Made by a program: the position numbers and the translations under genes
Shown here: piece by piece, positions 23,388 to 34,594 of the stretch
How the letters are laid out: each line of letters begins with the position of its first letter
Position numbering within the stretch: the first letter of the stretch is position 1
Assembly (NCBI GenBank): GCA_037952775.1
Contig: JBANAY010000003.1
Span: 18,538,001-18,602,000, forward strand
DNA: 64,000 nucleotides
Reading direction: 5' to 3'
Origin: Clonostachys chloroleuca
Lineage: Eukaryota > Ascomycota > Sordariomycetes > Hypocreales > Bionectriaceae
Notes under the pieces: model-generated
Database searches by the model: none
Seen by the model: only the letters and a program-made list of their open reading frames with translations
Told to the model about the DNA's origin: nothing

Positions 23388-24130
23388 GTTGGGGCCGGGG
23401 TTCGAAGCACGGGAGAGAAGAGAAAACAGACACGATACGTATACGGATATCCTTGGGGACTGCATTCTGTCTCCTGGATTATACTACGCAAACACGGCTC
23501 AGATAGGCACGTTCTGATTTGCGTGCCAGAAACATCAAAATGGGGAGACGAGGCCTGGCTCAGCCCGGGCCTGATGTAAGGGACTGTTGTACTAACACTC
23601 AAAGCACATGAGGAGTGTCGAGGGAGTATATTGTTATCGAGGGGCCTGGATATCATGGTTATCAGCATACGTGTATAAACGCTCTTGTGACATTACGAGA
23701 TGTATACGACTAGACGTGTAATTAAAAGAATATCAATTATTAGCCTCAGGAGATACTCGGTGATGTGGGGGGAGCACGGGTGAGTATCTTCGTGCGTTAC
23801 TGCTCTGTTTTGTGTGTTTCGTCTCTTAAATCTTGAAGATCGACCATTCTCATTCATGAAAACAATAAAAAGATGCAAGAGGAAAAGCTCTCTTCGAACG
23901 CCGCTGTAATGGATTTTGTTTTCTCAAACCCCTTTTATCGTTCCAAACTAGAAAAGGAAAACATATATATATGTTAGTAACAATAAAAAAAGACGAAGTC
24001 GTTAACGCCTAGCCGCTCATCCAAATGTTTCAACCCTGCTCCTGTAAAAAAAAAAATAACAATACTTCATCATGTTCTCGCTCAACTCCAACCCTGTCGT
24101 CACTCTGCCAGGTTTCACGGTAAGCCAGTC
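23388..24130. other. Convergent 3' region between DsbA-like and TFIIE beta genes
   Basis: AT-rich, with an (AT)n stretch near 23960 and an A-rich run near 24045. No gene is seen; it should hold both 3' UTRs. Confidence 0.5.
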
Positions 24131-25051
24131 TCATCTTCGCATGCCACTGTAATCTTGCATGAGATGCGCCATGTGAACGTTGGTGGCCTTCCCGATCCGC
24201 TTGCCTGCTCGCTTCTTCTGCTGCTTGGGCTTCGCTGGGCCTCCCTGACCTCCCTTGTGTGGGTCGTCGCTCGTGGGCTTCTGACCGACGCTAACCAGCT
24301 TGCGGTGCATGTCATCAAGACTTGGGATTGGGACACGCTGCCACATCAGCTGAAACTCGGGCTGAACCTTGTGGTGCAGGGACGAGTCGTCGGCCCAGAC
24401 ATATCGGGGGAAGTTGTCCTTCTTGGTTCGTACGACGAGCACCTTGTGCTGCCTCTCCAGCTCCGTCAGAGTATCCTCACAGTCGGGCCAGCCGTCCTTG
24501 AGATCTTTCACAGAGACACCGGATGCGTCCGTTTTGCGTTGGAGGTGTGCCAAGAGCGAGGTGCCGTCTTTCACGCCTGGGATGATGGGCCGGTGGGTGT
24601 ACGTGCCCGTCTTCCAGGTCTGCTCGCTTAGGTTCGTATCCGGCTTCCAGTCGACACGAGGATGGCCCCGCAAGCCGTCCACCAACTCCTTCTTGTGCTG
24701 TTCGGCAAAGTGCCTGAGACTGAGATGATCGATGATGTCGGTGACCGACTTTGGTTCGCCCTTTTTCTTGAGGTACTCGACAGCAAAGGTCATCTGCGTC
24801 TTGACCTCTGCGCCATAGCCCGTAAGTTGCGGCTGGGACCAGATCTCGGCAACGGCATCTCGTTTTCGCTTGGCGGTGGGAGTGTTTGCTGTGTCGGAGG
24901 TTGCGGAAGGGGATGGCGAAGGAGGGGCGAGCGTGGCCGCGACGGCATCGACTGCGGAGGGCTTACTGCCAGGCTTGGAGAGTTTGTCAGAGGCTGAGCT
25001 CAGGCTTGCACTGAAGGACTTGGCCTGTTTCTGGAGGAAGGACGACGACAT
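24131..25051 (-). CDS. TFA2: Transcription initiation factor TFIIE subunit beta
   Basis: Single exon, 306 aa. TFIIE beta binds promoter DNA next to RNA polymerase II and helps recruit and activate TFIIH. After a Ser/Pro/Ala-rich N-terminus (about 1-85) there are two winged-helix units. The first (about 85-160) is marked by YGAEVKTQMTFAVEYLKKKGEP, SVTDIIDHL and LVDGLRGHPRVDWKP. The second (about 160-240) has GTYTHRPIIPGVKDGTSLLAHL, GVSVKDLKDGWPDC and VLVVRTKKDNFPRYVWADD. The lysine-rich tail (KPKQQKKRAGKRIGKATNVH) is typical. The frame stays open with another ATG 81 bases upstream (25132). I chose 25051 because MSSSFLQKQAKSFSASL matches the family opening. Confidence 0.92.
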   Translation of the reverse strand: MSSSFLQKQAKSFSASLSSASDKLSKPGSKPSAVDAVAATLAPPSPSPSATSDTANTPTAKRKRDAVAEIWSQPQLTGYGAEVKTQMTFAVEYLKKKGEPKSVTDIIDHLSLRHFAEQHKKELVDGLRGHPRVDWKPDTNLSEQTWKTGTYTHRPIIPGVKDGTSLLAHLQRKTDASGVSVKDLKDGWPDCEDTLTELERQHKVLVVRTKKDNFPRYVWADDSSLHHKVQPEFQLMWQRVPIPSLDDMHRKLVSVGQKPTSDDPHKGGQGGPAKPKQQKKRAGKRIGKATNVHMAHLMQDYSGMRR

Positions 25052-26913
25052 GGCGAAGGGCGGGAGTTGAACAGGGGCGGGAAGGTGACCGGAGGTGGAG
25101 GAGGTTGAAGGTTGAATGAATGAATAGTACAAGGAAAGTTAATGAGTGACAAGCAACCTCTGGTGATGATGTAGCAGAGCGGAATGTAGGTTAATGCGGC
25201 GCGAGGCTGTAAGGCGTAAAGTGTGATAAGCAATATTTCTCTTATCGCACCACGCGCCACGCTGTGGCTCTCTGTATTAATGTACCCAGGCACTATTGTT
25301 GCACCACTGGCTGCTGCCTATTCTGTCTATTTAGCGACCCATTCAACGCCCATGTGTGAATGGGTAGATCATTGTTAATAATAGAATGTGTGATTGATTG
25401 CCCCCATCGTATCTTTGGAGAACCAATCCATCTCCTAATGTGCATTTAGATGACAGAAAGCGGTTGAGATTATATTCCAAAACAACATGAAAACAAGTCT
25501 ACACAGCCATCAGTAAAGAAGAAGACGAAGATAATCGCCGTTTCAATGCAAGAAGCCACATTCATAATATCCACATCGAACATTGTGCGGGATGTGTCGA
25601 TGTCCAATATCTTCAAACGGGAATCATATTATTGTTAGAATGTTTCATTAAATTCATATAACCGGTGTGGCTAAGACAAAACGGAGGGTTTGCTCCTAGA
25701 ATTTCTCATCCATTCGTGAGCAATGGTAATTCTAGTGTCTCATAGATAGCTCTGAGACCCAGGACATTACATTACAACTTCAAGCAAAACCGCGAACCCG
25801 ACACCCGAGTAATATGGGGCCATCGCTCGTCGCGACTCTGGTGTGAGATTGCCGATAAGTATCTTCCCAAAACTACCATTCAAACAATGGAGATGGGTGC
25901 TACAAGGGTGCGACGCTGGCTGATGTCAAGAGCATCAAGGCTGACTGGTAATTCAAGAACTGCGCGCAATCATGCCATCATGCGGTTATCTACGGGAATC
26001 GTACATAATATAAACTGTACTATATGGGTAAATCCATACATGCGTACTCATGGATGTTGCTAGAATTACCGCAACGGTGAATACCTTGATAAACTCGGCT
26101 ATCAACGTGTGGTATCATCTGGGCGGAATTCAATAAATGCTGGGTAGCATCTGCAGTTTCAAGTCTCGGGAGCCACGGGATGCCAAAGTGCAGTGCATGA
26201 ACCGCGGCTATGTAGCAGCTATGGCTTCATACCACCACCCTTGCAGAGACCGGATTCGCTTCGAACCCGACCGCTGGTTGCACTGGCCAACAGAGGAACA
26301 CGCCGGAATCCGTGCTTGACAGCTTCTTGGTATCGAGTCAGCGATGCCTTTTCATAATCATCCTCGGTGACAGTGGAGTGATTTTGAGCATCAGGCTGCC
26401 ACGACGAGTAAGCAGCCCTGCGGAATGGTGACCTTCCCCGCTTCCGACGGACCACGACGACCTGTGGTGTTGTGGAGGAGGGAGGGGGATCGCATATCCG
26501 CAATTGGCAATTAAGTGAAGGTATTTGGTTCATGGAAATGGCCGTGCATGACAGCCTGTCTATTAGATAGCTAGAAAAACATGAAAATAACCTGGCCCAC
26601 GACCTGAGTCCTTGTGTAAGTCAGATAGGTCTAGGCGGGCGGCGTGCCCTCCTCCTCCGCCGCAAACCCCACTTCTCCCCATTTCCGAGATCCAGGCGAG
26701 GAGAGGCCATTTGGTCGGCCTCCCCATCCTATCCTAATCCAAATACCGGCGGCGAGTCAGGGTGTATGTCGTTCGCAGTGTCAGCTTGCTCCCAACAACC
26801 TGCTACATACCATCCCCCCACCTCCCTCGGTATCGCTCGCTCATTTCGTATGCACGTACTTTTTCTTCACGTGGCTGAACCCCATTCCTGTTTCTGCGGC
26901 CGATGGCGGCACA
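25052..26913. other. Intergenic, TFIIE beta 5' end to cytochrome b5 3' end
   Basis: About 1.9 kb and AT-rich between 25350 and 26150. One basic 104-codon frame (26219-26533 minus) has no known relatives and no supporting splice structure. I see no supportable gene. Confidence 0.45.
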
Positions 26914-27604
26914 TTATGCCTGCTGGCTGGAGGCGTCCTTGGCCTGCAAGTACTGGAGGGTGAAGTAGGCGATGACACCGCCGAGGAGGACAATGCCGTA
27001 GAGAGCAATGCCGCTGCCAGTTGACTCGGCAGTTCCCACATTGGCGGGGACAGATCTCTTGGAAGGCTCAGGGTCGCCGGCCTAAGGTTTGCGTAGTCAG
27101 TACCGATAGGATTCCATCAACTGAGAGGTCCAAGACCGCTAGGATGCGAGATAATGCGCCGATTGACCAAGGGCAGGAATGAAGAAGAGAGACATGAATG
27201 AGGTAGAGGAAGGCGAAAAAGGTAAAAGGAGTAGTGATAGTCGCAAGGAAGGCTTTGCGCCAACTCACCTGTCGCTTCAGGTCGCCGACTAGCAGCTTAT
27301 CCAGAGCCTCTCGTGCCTCGTCGCTGTGGCCGACATCCTCGAAAGCCTCGGTCGAATCCTGACCGCCAACATCCAGGAGAACTTCCTCACCACCGCTAAA
27401 GACAAAATTAATTAGCTTTCAAACCCCTTATTTCCAGGCCACGTATGCACTTTGTCCCATGCGTGTGCTCGGCGAAGGTCGGGGAACGTACGGATGCTCG
27501 TCAACAAACTTGGTGATGTCGTAGACCTTGTCGTGGATCACGACATAGAGGTCCTTCTTGGTGTTGTGCTCGGCAACATCTTGGTAGCTGAATTCCTGGG
27601 ACAT
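26914..27604 (-). CDS. CYB5: Cytochrome b5, membrane-anchored
   Basis: Exons 27604-27492, 27395-27269 and 27081-26914 give 135 aa. This small haem protein of the ER face donates electrons to fatty-acid desaturases, hydroxylases and P450s. The haem-binding domain occupies residues 1-80: [27 protein letters not shown], then VDEHPGG with the first axial His and VGHSDEAR with the second. The last exon encodes a short linker and a hydrophobic anchor ([18 protein letters not shown]) with a short hydrophilic tail, a tail-anchored topology. The second intron (27082-27268, 187 nt) has no stop in the reading frame entered from exon 2, so retention would give a different hydrophobic C-terminus. Confidence 0.93.
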
Positions 27605-28988
27605 TTTGGCGACAGCGGACCGATCGGCAGGCTGCGATTAGAATTGACTAGCGAAAGGGATTGGGCAACGAAGACGAAGGCGAGGTGGTGTTTTCGAGGG
27701 GGTGTGGGGGAGGTGAAAGAGGGACGGGCAGCGTTAAAATAGAAAGTGGTTATCGTGTCAGGAAGATTTAGCTGGCAAGGCTTCAGGCCTGGCTTGCTCA
27801 AAGGGATCTTGCTAGCATCTCTTCCACGGTGCCGGGTGCAAGGCCTGGCGCCATCAGCCATCCCCTACTTCCGTCCCGGATGGGTTTTCGAGCAGCCTCT
27901 GGCCCAATCACATCTCGGGAGTTTACTGCTTGGACTCTGATTCGCTGGCTCACCGCCACAGCGTCCCTACTTTACCCAATGGGTACTGGCGCTAGAACCA
28001 GGGCAGTATAAATTTCCTTTCCTTCTGCTTCCCTGATGGTTCACAAGTACCACTGTACCAATTGGTTTAGCACGCGCTCTGTACCGCGGATTAATTACAA
28101 GACAGGAAAAAATACCCCGGCTCTCACAACCAGCGCGGTTCATCCGCTCCTGTCCCCCCAGCGATAGCATAGCATAGCCAGAATGGAATTGACTGCATCT
28201 CGGACTCGGGCTCGGGATCAGACGTCCGGCCGCAATATGGTCGTTCTGATTCCGGTGAATAAAGGCCATTCGAATCCCTTGACCACCTTCGGCTGTAACC
28301 GGACCTCGACCTCACCGTCAATTCCAGTAATAAGCTGATTCGTATTTAATGACCATGACCAACCTACGTCTGATGCCTGTCCGTCCGTTCCACCTTCTCT
28401 ATATTGGTCCGGGTCGTGTACTCGTAGCTCGCCAATATCAAGGGCAGAGGTTCCAACCTTGAACCCGAACACGACGGGTGGGTTCCGGAGGGGCTTGAGC
28501 AGCGGGTCGGGATTTGTTACCCCCTACAGATTAATAGGGTAGAAGGTGCGCTGGCACCCGAGACCCACAGTTTGCTAGCTGACCTCCGCATCTCTGGACT
28601 AGCAAGCAGATCCTTTTGGTTGAGTGGGAGAGGAAGCATCCCGAGCTGCGTTGGTAGTAGCATTGCATGCAAGGTATCCGGAATCTCTAGAAATTTCCGT
28701 ATGCAGTCTAGCAGGCACATAGAGATAGCAGGCAGAGAAGCCCAGCGAAAGTCTTCGAAGGGGCTCACAGTATCGCCGACTCACACGGACGAACTCATGC
28801 TTCTTCTGCATGATGACCGACATAGAAATAAACGCAGAATATCTCATTCCTCGTGTTGCATGCAGTTTATCTAGAGTATTGTGTATGTATGATTCCGCCC
28901 CCTTCTTTCCCCCGCCGCTAGGAGTGAGCCTCCACAAACCGTTCGGCGGTTCGCAAAGAATCCCTTTGCAGCTAGAACGACAAATCGC
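27605..28988. other. Intergenic, cytochrome b5 5' end to capping protein 3' end
   Basis: About 1.4 kb. It contains an unassigned minus-strand open frame (about 28512-28218) preceded by an AG acceptor-like site, discussed in the findings. I cannot assign a gene. Confidence 0.4.
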
Positions 28989-30247
28989 CTACCTCTTTCC
29001 GTTCCCGCCGCTGATGTCTTGACCAAGGCGGTAGCCGGTCACCTTGTCCCACTCGATCTTTTGCCTCGTGACAGGAAGCTGCCGCCGAAGGCCCTTGAAG
29101 GCACCCTCGCTTAAGCTTACAAACCCCTTGTTTAGCTCATCCTGATACTTCTTCTCCGTAGTTGAGATCTCCTTGGCAATGCCGGATCCCGTGCCTGACG
29201 ACACGCTGGCCATCACTGGCTTGTCTGTGAGCAACCTTACGTTTCCGTCTTCGTAGTAGTGGACGTCGACCTTGATGGAGCCCTCGAGACTACTCGAGGC
29301 GGGGTCGAAGATATAGAGGGATCTCCAACGCCCGTTCCTTTTGATTTGTCTCCATATCAGCCTCGTTCTTTAAAAATTGGGGATCCGGCCCCCCCCCGGT
29401 GACCAGGTTTCGCTTACCAGAAGTTGTTTGGACTATATTTGTTTGCAACAATAACCACGGCGACCTTGGAGTCGGATTCGATGGGGTAGACACCATAAGC
29501 GGCGTTGGCGAAGTGTTCCTTGACGTAGCTTCCCACAAGTTTTAAAGTCGATTTTCTATCCAAAGGCCAGTTAATTGAAAGGTATTCTTATCATGGCGGG
29601 ATTCCGGCGAGCAATAGTTTGAGGACCTACACCAAGTCTGCCTGGGCACCTTCGACAACATAGCTTTGCACAGCACTGGCGGTCTGTGATGTTGTTAGAG
29701 TCTGGTACGGGAATTTCCGACCTCATTTCCGCCGGAAAAGTCCTCATACCTGCGTCTCGTGGTTGAAAGCAAAGCTCGAGGAGCTCTCGACATCGTAATA
29801 TCGTCCGTCACCGAGGGAGTTGTGGGAGCTAATGATAACCTGCGTGCGGCGGATTTATCAGCCTTCCAGCCTTCCAGCCTTCCACTTCCAGTCCCAATTC
29901 CCTTGATTCCAACCACATACCGCCTGGCTGCTCCCGGGGAGCTTCACAGTGGCGAACTGCTCCTCATTGTACTTCTCAAAGGCGGGTGCCAGCTGTGCGA
30001 CGAGTTGCGGCTCGGAAAGCGTGAGTGACTTGATATCTGTGCGCGAAGAGTGATCAGCATCAAGTTCATGATCGCCGGTCGAGATCGAGGAGGGCTTTAA
30101 TACCAGCCACGACATCGCTGAGCTGCCTAATGTTAGCTCCTGGGCTCAAGCTATCCAATGGGTGTAAACAAGGGCGGGGGTTTGGGCACACACCTCTCCC
30201 GGGGGAGCTCCCTCGACGAAGGCGGACACTGCCTCGAGATGCGACAT
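28989..30247 (-). CDS. cap1: F-actin capping protein subunit alpha
   Basis: Seven exons (30247-30194, 30122-30104, 30036-29921, 29839-29750, 29683-29631, 29555-29418, 29337-28989) give 272 aa, the normal length. It forms the alpha/beta heterodimer that caps actin filament barbed ends at cortical patches. Family sequence is continuous across all joints. It runs from MSHLEAVSAFVEGAPPGE through NEEQFATVKLPGSSQ, SHNSLGDGRYYDVES, VGSYVKEHFANAAYG, NNFWNGRWRSLY and VDVHYYEDGNVRLLT. It ends with GAFKGLRRQLPVTRQKIEWD and YRLGQDI, the C-terminal tentacle. Exon 2 is only 19 nt (LSDVVA). The sixth intron (29417-29338) contains a long C run that may be a sequencing hazard but is outside coding sequence. 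Confidence 0.92.
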
Positions 30248-30633
30248 GTCGGCGGCAGAAGTAGGGTTTGGATTGCGGTGATCGGGCGGAATGCACGGCG
30301 TGCTGTGCAGCTCCAGATGTAGGTGCGGAGGCTGCAGCGGAGTGTTCTGACAAGGTGTGGAGATCTCATATGATGCCGGCTAAGGGGAGGGCGGGGCACC
30401 TCTTTGGTGGAGGGGCAGAACCTCTTTAACTCCCCTACGTAATAAGCCTGCTTCGCTCCTTCAAAAGATTTAATTTCGACCCTCAAACGTTTACGCAAGC
30501 AGTTTCTATAAGCATCCATGTTCATTTGAATGAATTTAACTTTAATTAAAATGGCCGCTGTATTGGTTTGGACCCTCTGTTTTATCGATCGCTTTAATGA
30601 ATAACTATGCAGTCTCGCTCGCCTTGCGCCAAC
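30248..30633. other. Intergenic, capping protein 5' end to E1 beta 3' end
   Basis: 386 bases, both flanking genes on the minus strand. It holds the capping-protein promoter; the open frame across it (30151-30525) is not family-like. Confidence 0.5.
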
Positions 30634-31912
30634 CTAGTAGTCTAAAACGTCCTTTATACTGTCATATACTCCTAAAGATGCGAGATGAGATGTCAGCAAT
30701 TCGATCAAAAGTAGAAGGAAGGGTGGGGGCGATCAATGTGTAGGATTAACTCACGTGTGACATCGGGAATGGAGAACTTCTCATAGAGCAATGGGTTGTT
30801 GATGCTCCAGCCCGCCACTCTGGTCACCGGGGCCTCAAGTCGGACGAAGGTCTCGGGGTCCTCTTGGATCGTGGCTGCCACCTCCGCTCCGACGCCAGCG
30901 TTCACCATCGCCTCATGCACAACAATGATGCGTCCCGTCTTGCGTACGCTGTTCAGCACTGTCTCCTTATCCCAAGGATACACCGTTCTCAGGTCGATCA
31001 ACTCTATCGAAACTCCTAGATCTTCCTCGGCCCGCTGGATCGCTTGCTGGCATGTATAAATGGGCTGTCCGTATGAGAGGATGGTGAGATCCTTGCCTTC
31101 CTTGACCACCTCGGCCTTGGACAATGGCAGCTCGTAGGGACCGACGGGCACTTGCTCAACGGCCGCGCGGTACAGGATCTTGGGCTCCATGAAAATAACA
31201 GGATCTCGTTGCTTCTGATGGCCGAGAGGAGAAGACCCTTGGCCTGCAGAGGCGACCTGGGCGTGACCACGCGAAGGCCCGGGACGTGGGTGAAGAGCGC
31301 CTCAGGTGACTGCGAGTGGTACAGAGCGCCGTGGCCGACGCCGCCGCATGGCATGCGGATAGTGAGGCCGCCGGCGCTTCTGCCATTGGCACCATCGCGA
31401 TAACGGTATTTGGCAGCCTCGTTGACGATCTGGTCAAAGGCTGGGAAAACGTAGTCGGCGAACTGGATCTCGGCGACAGGACGCATGCCCGAAGCTGCCA
31501 GCCCCACGCCAAACCCAACGATGGCTCCCTCGTTCAGCGGCGTGTTGAAGACTCTATCTGTTCCGTAGGTTTCAGCCAGCTTCATCGTGCATCTGAAAAC
31601 TCCTCCAAAGGCGACGTCTTCTCCGAAAATAAGAACAGAGTCGTCGGTGGCTAATGCGATGGACAAGGCGTCACCGATCGACTGGAAGAGGTTCATCTTC
31701 TTGGTTGGGCCGTTCCGAATATCTGGGGGCAACTCTGGATTTCTTAGAGCGTCTTGGGATGTGTGTGCTAGAAGAGGAGTAGAGCCATAGTCGATCGGTA
31801 AATTGAACCTGGCGTTGGGCGGGTGTGTAGAGTAACTCCTCGCGGCAGAGAGAGATGCAGCGCGCGGGAGCGCCAGTGCTCTTCTCCAAGAGCGGAGGGC
31901 TGGCGAACTCAT
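30634..31912 (-). CDS. Branched-chain 2-oxoacid dehydrogenase E1 beta subunit, frameshifted
   Basis: Mitochondrial matrix subunit of the complex that oxidatively decarboxylates the 2-oxoacids of valine, leucine and isoleucine with thiamine diphosphate. Exon 1 is 31912-30755, the intron is 83 nt (30754-30672) and exon 2 is 30671-30634 ([11 protein letters not shown]). The N-terminus [20 protein letters not shown] is a mitochondrial presequence. Family motifs are [75 protein letters not shown] and [16 protein letters not shown]. The C domain has [17 protein letters not shown] and [15 protein letters not shown]. Oddity: after LLSAIRSN the frame shifts by two bases at GAGATCC (31207-31201). Removing one GA gives the expected DPVIFMEPK. 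About 397 aa would result. This is either an assembly error or a null allele. Confidence 0.9.
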
Positions 31913-32423
31913 GTTGGGGAGAATGCGTTCAATGTTGTTAGAAATCACGAAGTAGTTGTTGGAATACGGTGGCCAGACATGCACTCGAGAAACAGAGACA
32001 CGGAGATGGTGAGGAGAAACAATCACGATAAACTTCAAAGGCTACTTAATCCTAGACATTAAGCCGTGGTGGCGGCCGTTTGGCCTTGGTGTGAGAATGC
32101 CATGCTCGGCTTGCGCCGGTACGTCACGGCCGCGATTGAACCGCATCCAGCCTTTATGCCCTTGGCGTCCGCGGCGCCCGCGATAAGATTGTTGCCGTGT
32201 CAACAGCCGCCCCACAGCCAAGCCGCTCCAAGCCAAGGCAATACGAGACTATTCGGGGGCTAGTGACGTTACCACTCCACTGCTATAGCCCGTTATTTTG
32301 AATAAACGGTCGTCGTAATGCCAGGAGCTTTGGCTGTTTTGGACGCCATGGTCTAAGACATTTCTCCCTCCTCATCCTCCGACCGAAGCGCTTCCACCAC
32401 GAACCGGCGGCGACGACTACACG
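31913..32423. other. Divergent promoter, E1 beta / glucan 1,3-beta-glucosidase
   Basis: 511 bases between divergent start codons. A minimal upstream frame (ATG GTC TAA at 32348-32356) precedes the glucanase start and could lower its translation. No other gene is seen. Confidence 0.45.
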
Positions 32424-34594
32424 ATGCCCCGGGAATCAACGCGGCGGGCGAGCCATTCGCGCCAAAACAGAGATGAATCGTCGAGAAGGAGAGAACATAG
32501 GAGAAAGAAGTCCGAGAGCCGGCCGCGGGAGACAGAATCCGAGGAGAGCCGCGAGGAAAGACGGGAGGAAAGACGTGAGGCGAGAGCGGCAAGAGAGGCA
32601 AGAGAGGCAAGGCGACAGGAACGTCGGTCGAGAGCACTATCATCAGATGCGCTGTCACAGCTAGACAAGGAGAATGAGCGGCAGAAACGGCATGCGGAGC
32701 GTTCGGACCGGAAGAAGAAGGCGCGGAGAGCTGAATATTCACCCGTCGAACAAGAGCCCCGCCGAACCCTCGATGAAGACCGAGATGAGGACAGGAAAAG
32801 GGATAAGAAGAAGAAGAAGAAGCGAGTGGTCAGCGGTGCTGTCATGGAAGAGGGTAGATCCCAAGGTCTAAGAGGAGGAAGCGGGAAAGATGACTGGCGC
32901 TGGAGCGATCAGAGCTTCGAGAAGCAGGATTACTACCTCAAGAAACAACCAAAAGAGGACAAGAAGAAAAAAAAGAAGAAGAAGCTATGTGCGTGCGGCC
33001 TTTACTCGCTGCAAGCGATGCTTTTGACTAACTTATTCTCTCAGGGATCATTATCGGGTGTAGCGTGGTTGCGCTCATCATTATCATTGTTGTTGCCGTA
33101 GTGGTGAGCCAGAAGAACAAGAATTCGGATGATGGAGGGAGCTCAAGTTCTAGTTCAGGTCTGAATGACAAAGACCGTAACACGGTGCCAGACAAGTGGA
33201 AGAACACTTACCTGGACCCTTGGTACTGGCAAACCACACAGGACTTCAACACGACATTTACCGATGAGATGGTGGGAGATCTACCTGTCATGGGCCTCAA
33301 TTCTAAATGGGACGACTCGAAGAAAGCAAACGAGAATGTCCCAGCATTGAATGAGGACTGGGGAAGTTACGCCGACCGACCAGCTAGGGGAGTCAACGTC
33401 GGCGGATGGCTGAATTTGGAGCCGTTCATCACACCCTCGCTGTTTAATTATGACAGCTCGATGGGTATCATTGATGAATGGACCCTCTGCCAGCATTATG
33501 GTTCTACAGCTGAGAAAGAGTTGGAGAAACACTATAATAGTTTCATCACCGAGTCCACCTTTCGGGAGATTGCTGACGCAGGTTTTGATCATGTCCGCAT
33601 ACCATTCGGTTACTGGGCCGTCCAATTGAACGACGGAGATCCTTACGTCTTCCGGATATCTTGGCGATACCTTCTTCGGGGAATCGAGTACGCGCGCAAG
33701 TATGGCCTCCGGGTGAATCTCGATGTTCACGGCTTGCCTGGGAGTCAGAATGGGTGGAACCACAGTGGCAGGTTTGGGGCCATAGGATGGCTCAATGGCA
33801 CTGACGGCGCCTTGAATGGGCAGCGGTCTCTGGATATGCACGACAAGCTGTCCAAGTTCTTCGCTCAGGATCGATACAAGAATATCATCACCCACTACGG
33901 CTTGGCCAATGAACCCAGGATGGTGGAACTTGATACAAACTCGGTGATCCAATGGACAGAAAAAGCATACAAGCTGGTTCGCGCCAATGGCATCAAGGCA
34001 TTGGTCATTTTTGGTGATGGATTCATGGGCTTGGAAAACTGGCAAGGAAAAATGACTGGGCACAGTGACCTGGTCCTCGACGTTCACCAGTACGTGCTCT
34101 TCAACAATGACCAGCTCGCCTTCACCCGCCAAAAGAAGGTCCAGTATGCCTGCGACGGATGGACCGAACAAACGGAGATCAGCATGGATACCTCCACGGG
34201 TTACGGGCCCACACTCTTCGCCGAATGGTCACAGTCCGACACGGACTGCGCCCCAAATCTCAACGGCGTTGGGCAGGGGACTCGCTGGGAGGGTACGCTG
34301 GCCAGTGTTGACGGGCCCAAATGCCCGACGAAGAACAAGTCATGCTCGTGCTACGAGTCCAACGCGGGCTCGGCCAAGTGGAGCAACGACTACAAGAAGT
34401 TCCTCCAGATGTTTGCGGAAGCGCAGATGCACAGCTTTGAGAAGGGCTGGGGCTGGTGGTACTGGACTTGGAAGACGGAGAGCACCGTGCTCTGGAGCTA
34501 CGAGCTGGCGCTCAAGGCCGGCATCATGCCTGCGAAGGCGTACAAGCGTGATTTCAATTGCGACACGACCGTTCCGGATTTCGGCGGGAAGTGA
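32424..34594 (+). CDS. Membrane-anchored glucan 1,3-beta-glucosidase, GH5 (exgD type)
   Basis: Exons 32424-32988 and 33045-34594 with a 56-nt intron give 704 aa. It is an exo-1,3-beta-glucanase acting on cell-wall glucan, a type II membrane protein. Residues 1-188 are a very charged cytoplasmic tail (REERREERREAR-type repeats, two lysine runs). A single transmembrane segment at about 189-211 (WIIIGCSVVALIIIIVVAVVV) is joined exactly across the intron. After a Ser/Gly linker the extracellular GH5 catalytic domain starts: RGVNVGGWLNLEPFITPSLF, GFDHVRIPFGYWAV, NLDVHGLPGSQNGWNHSG, LANEP (acid/base Glu) and LFAEWSQ (nucleophile Glu). Six cysteines in the last third suggest disulfides. The overall plan matches Aspergillus ExgD. 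The E1 beta gene is divergent upstream. Confidence 0.93.

Noticed and set aside
25350..26150. AT-richer stretch as a RIP-degraded transposon
   Set aside because: No transposase remnants, terminal repeats or clear TpA excess can be seen by eye.
26240..26275. T-arm-like sequence (TTCGAACCC) suggesting a tRNA
   Set aside because: No acceptor stem or anticodon arm can be formed around it; other TTCGA matches in the window also failed.
26219..26533. Basic 104-codon minus-strand open frame
   Set aside because: No homologue recognised, no flanking exon signals; not enough to call a gene.
33281..34171. 296-codon minus-strand open frame inside the glucanase
   Set aside because: Antisense shadow of a strongly conserved GH5 coding exon.
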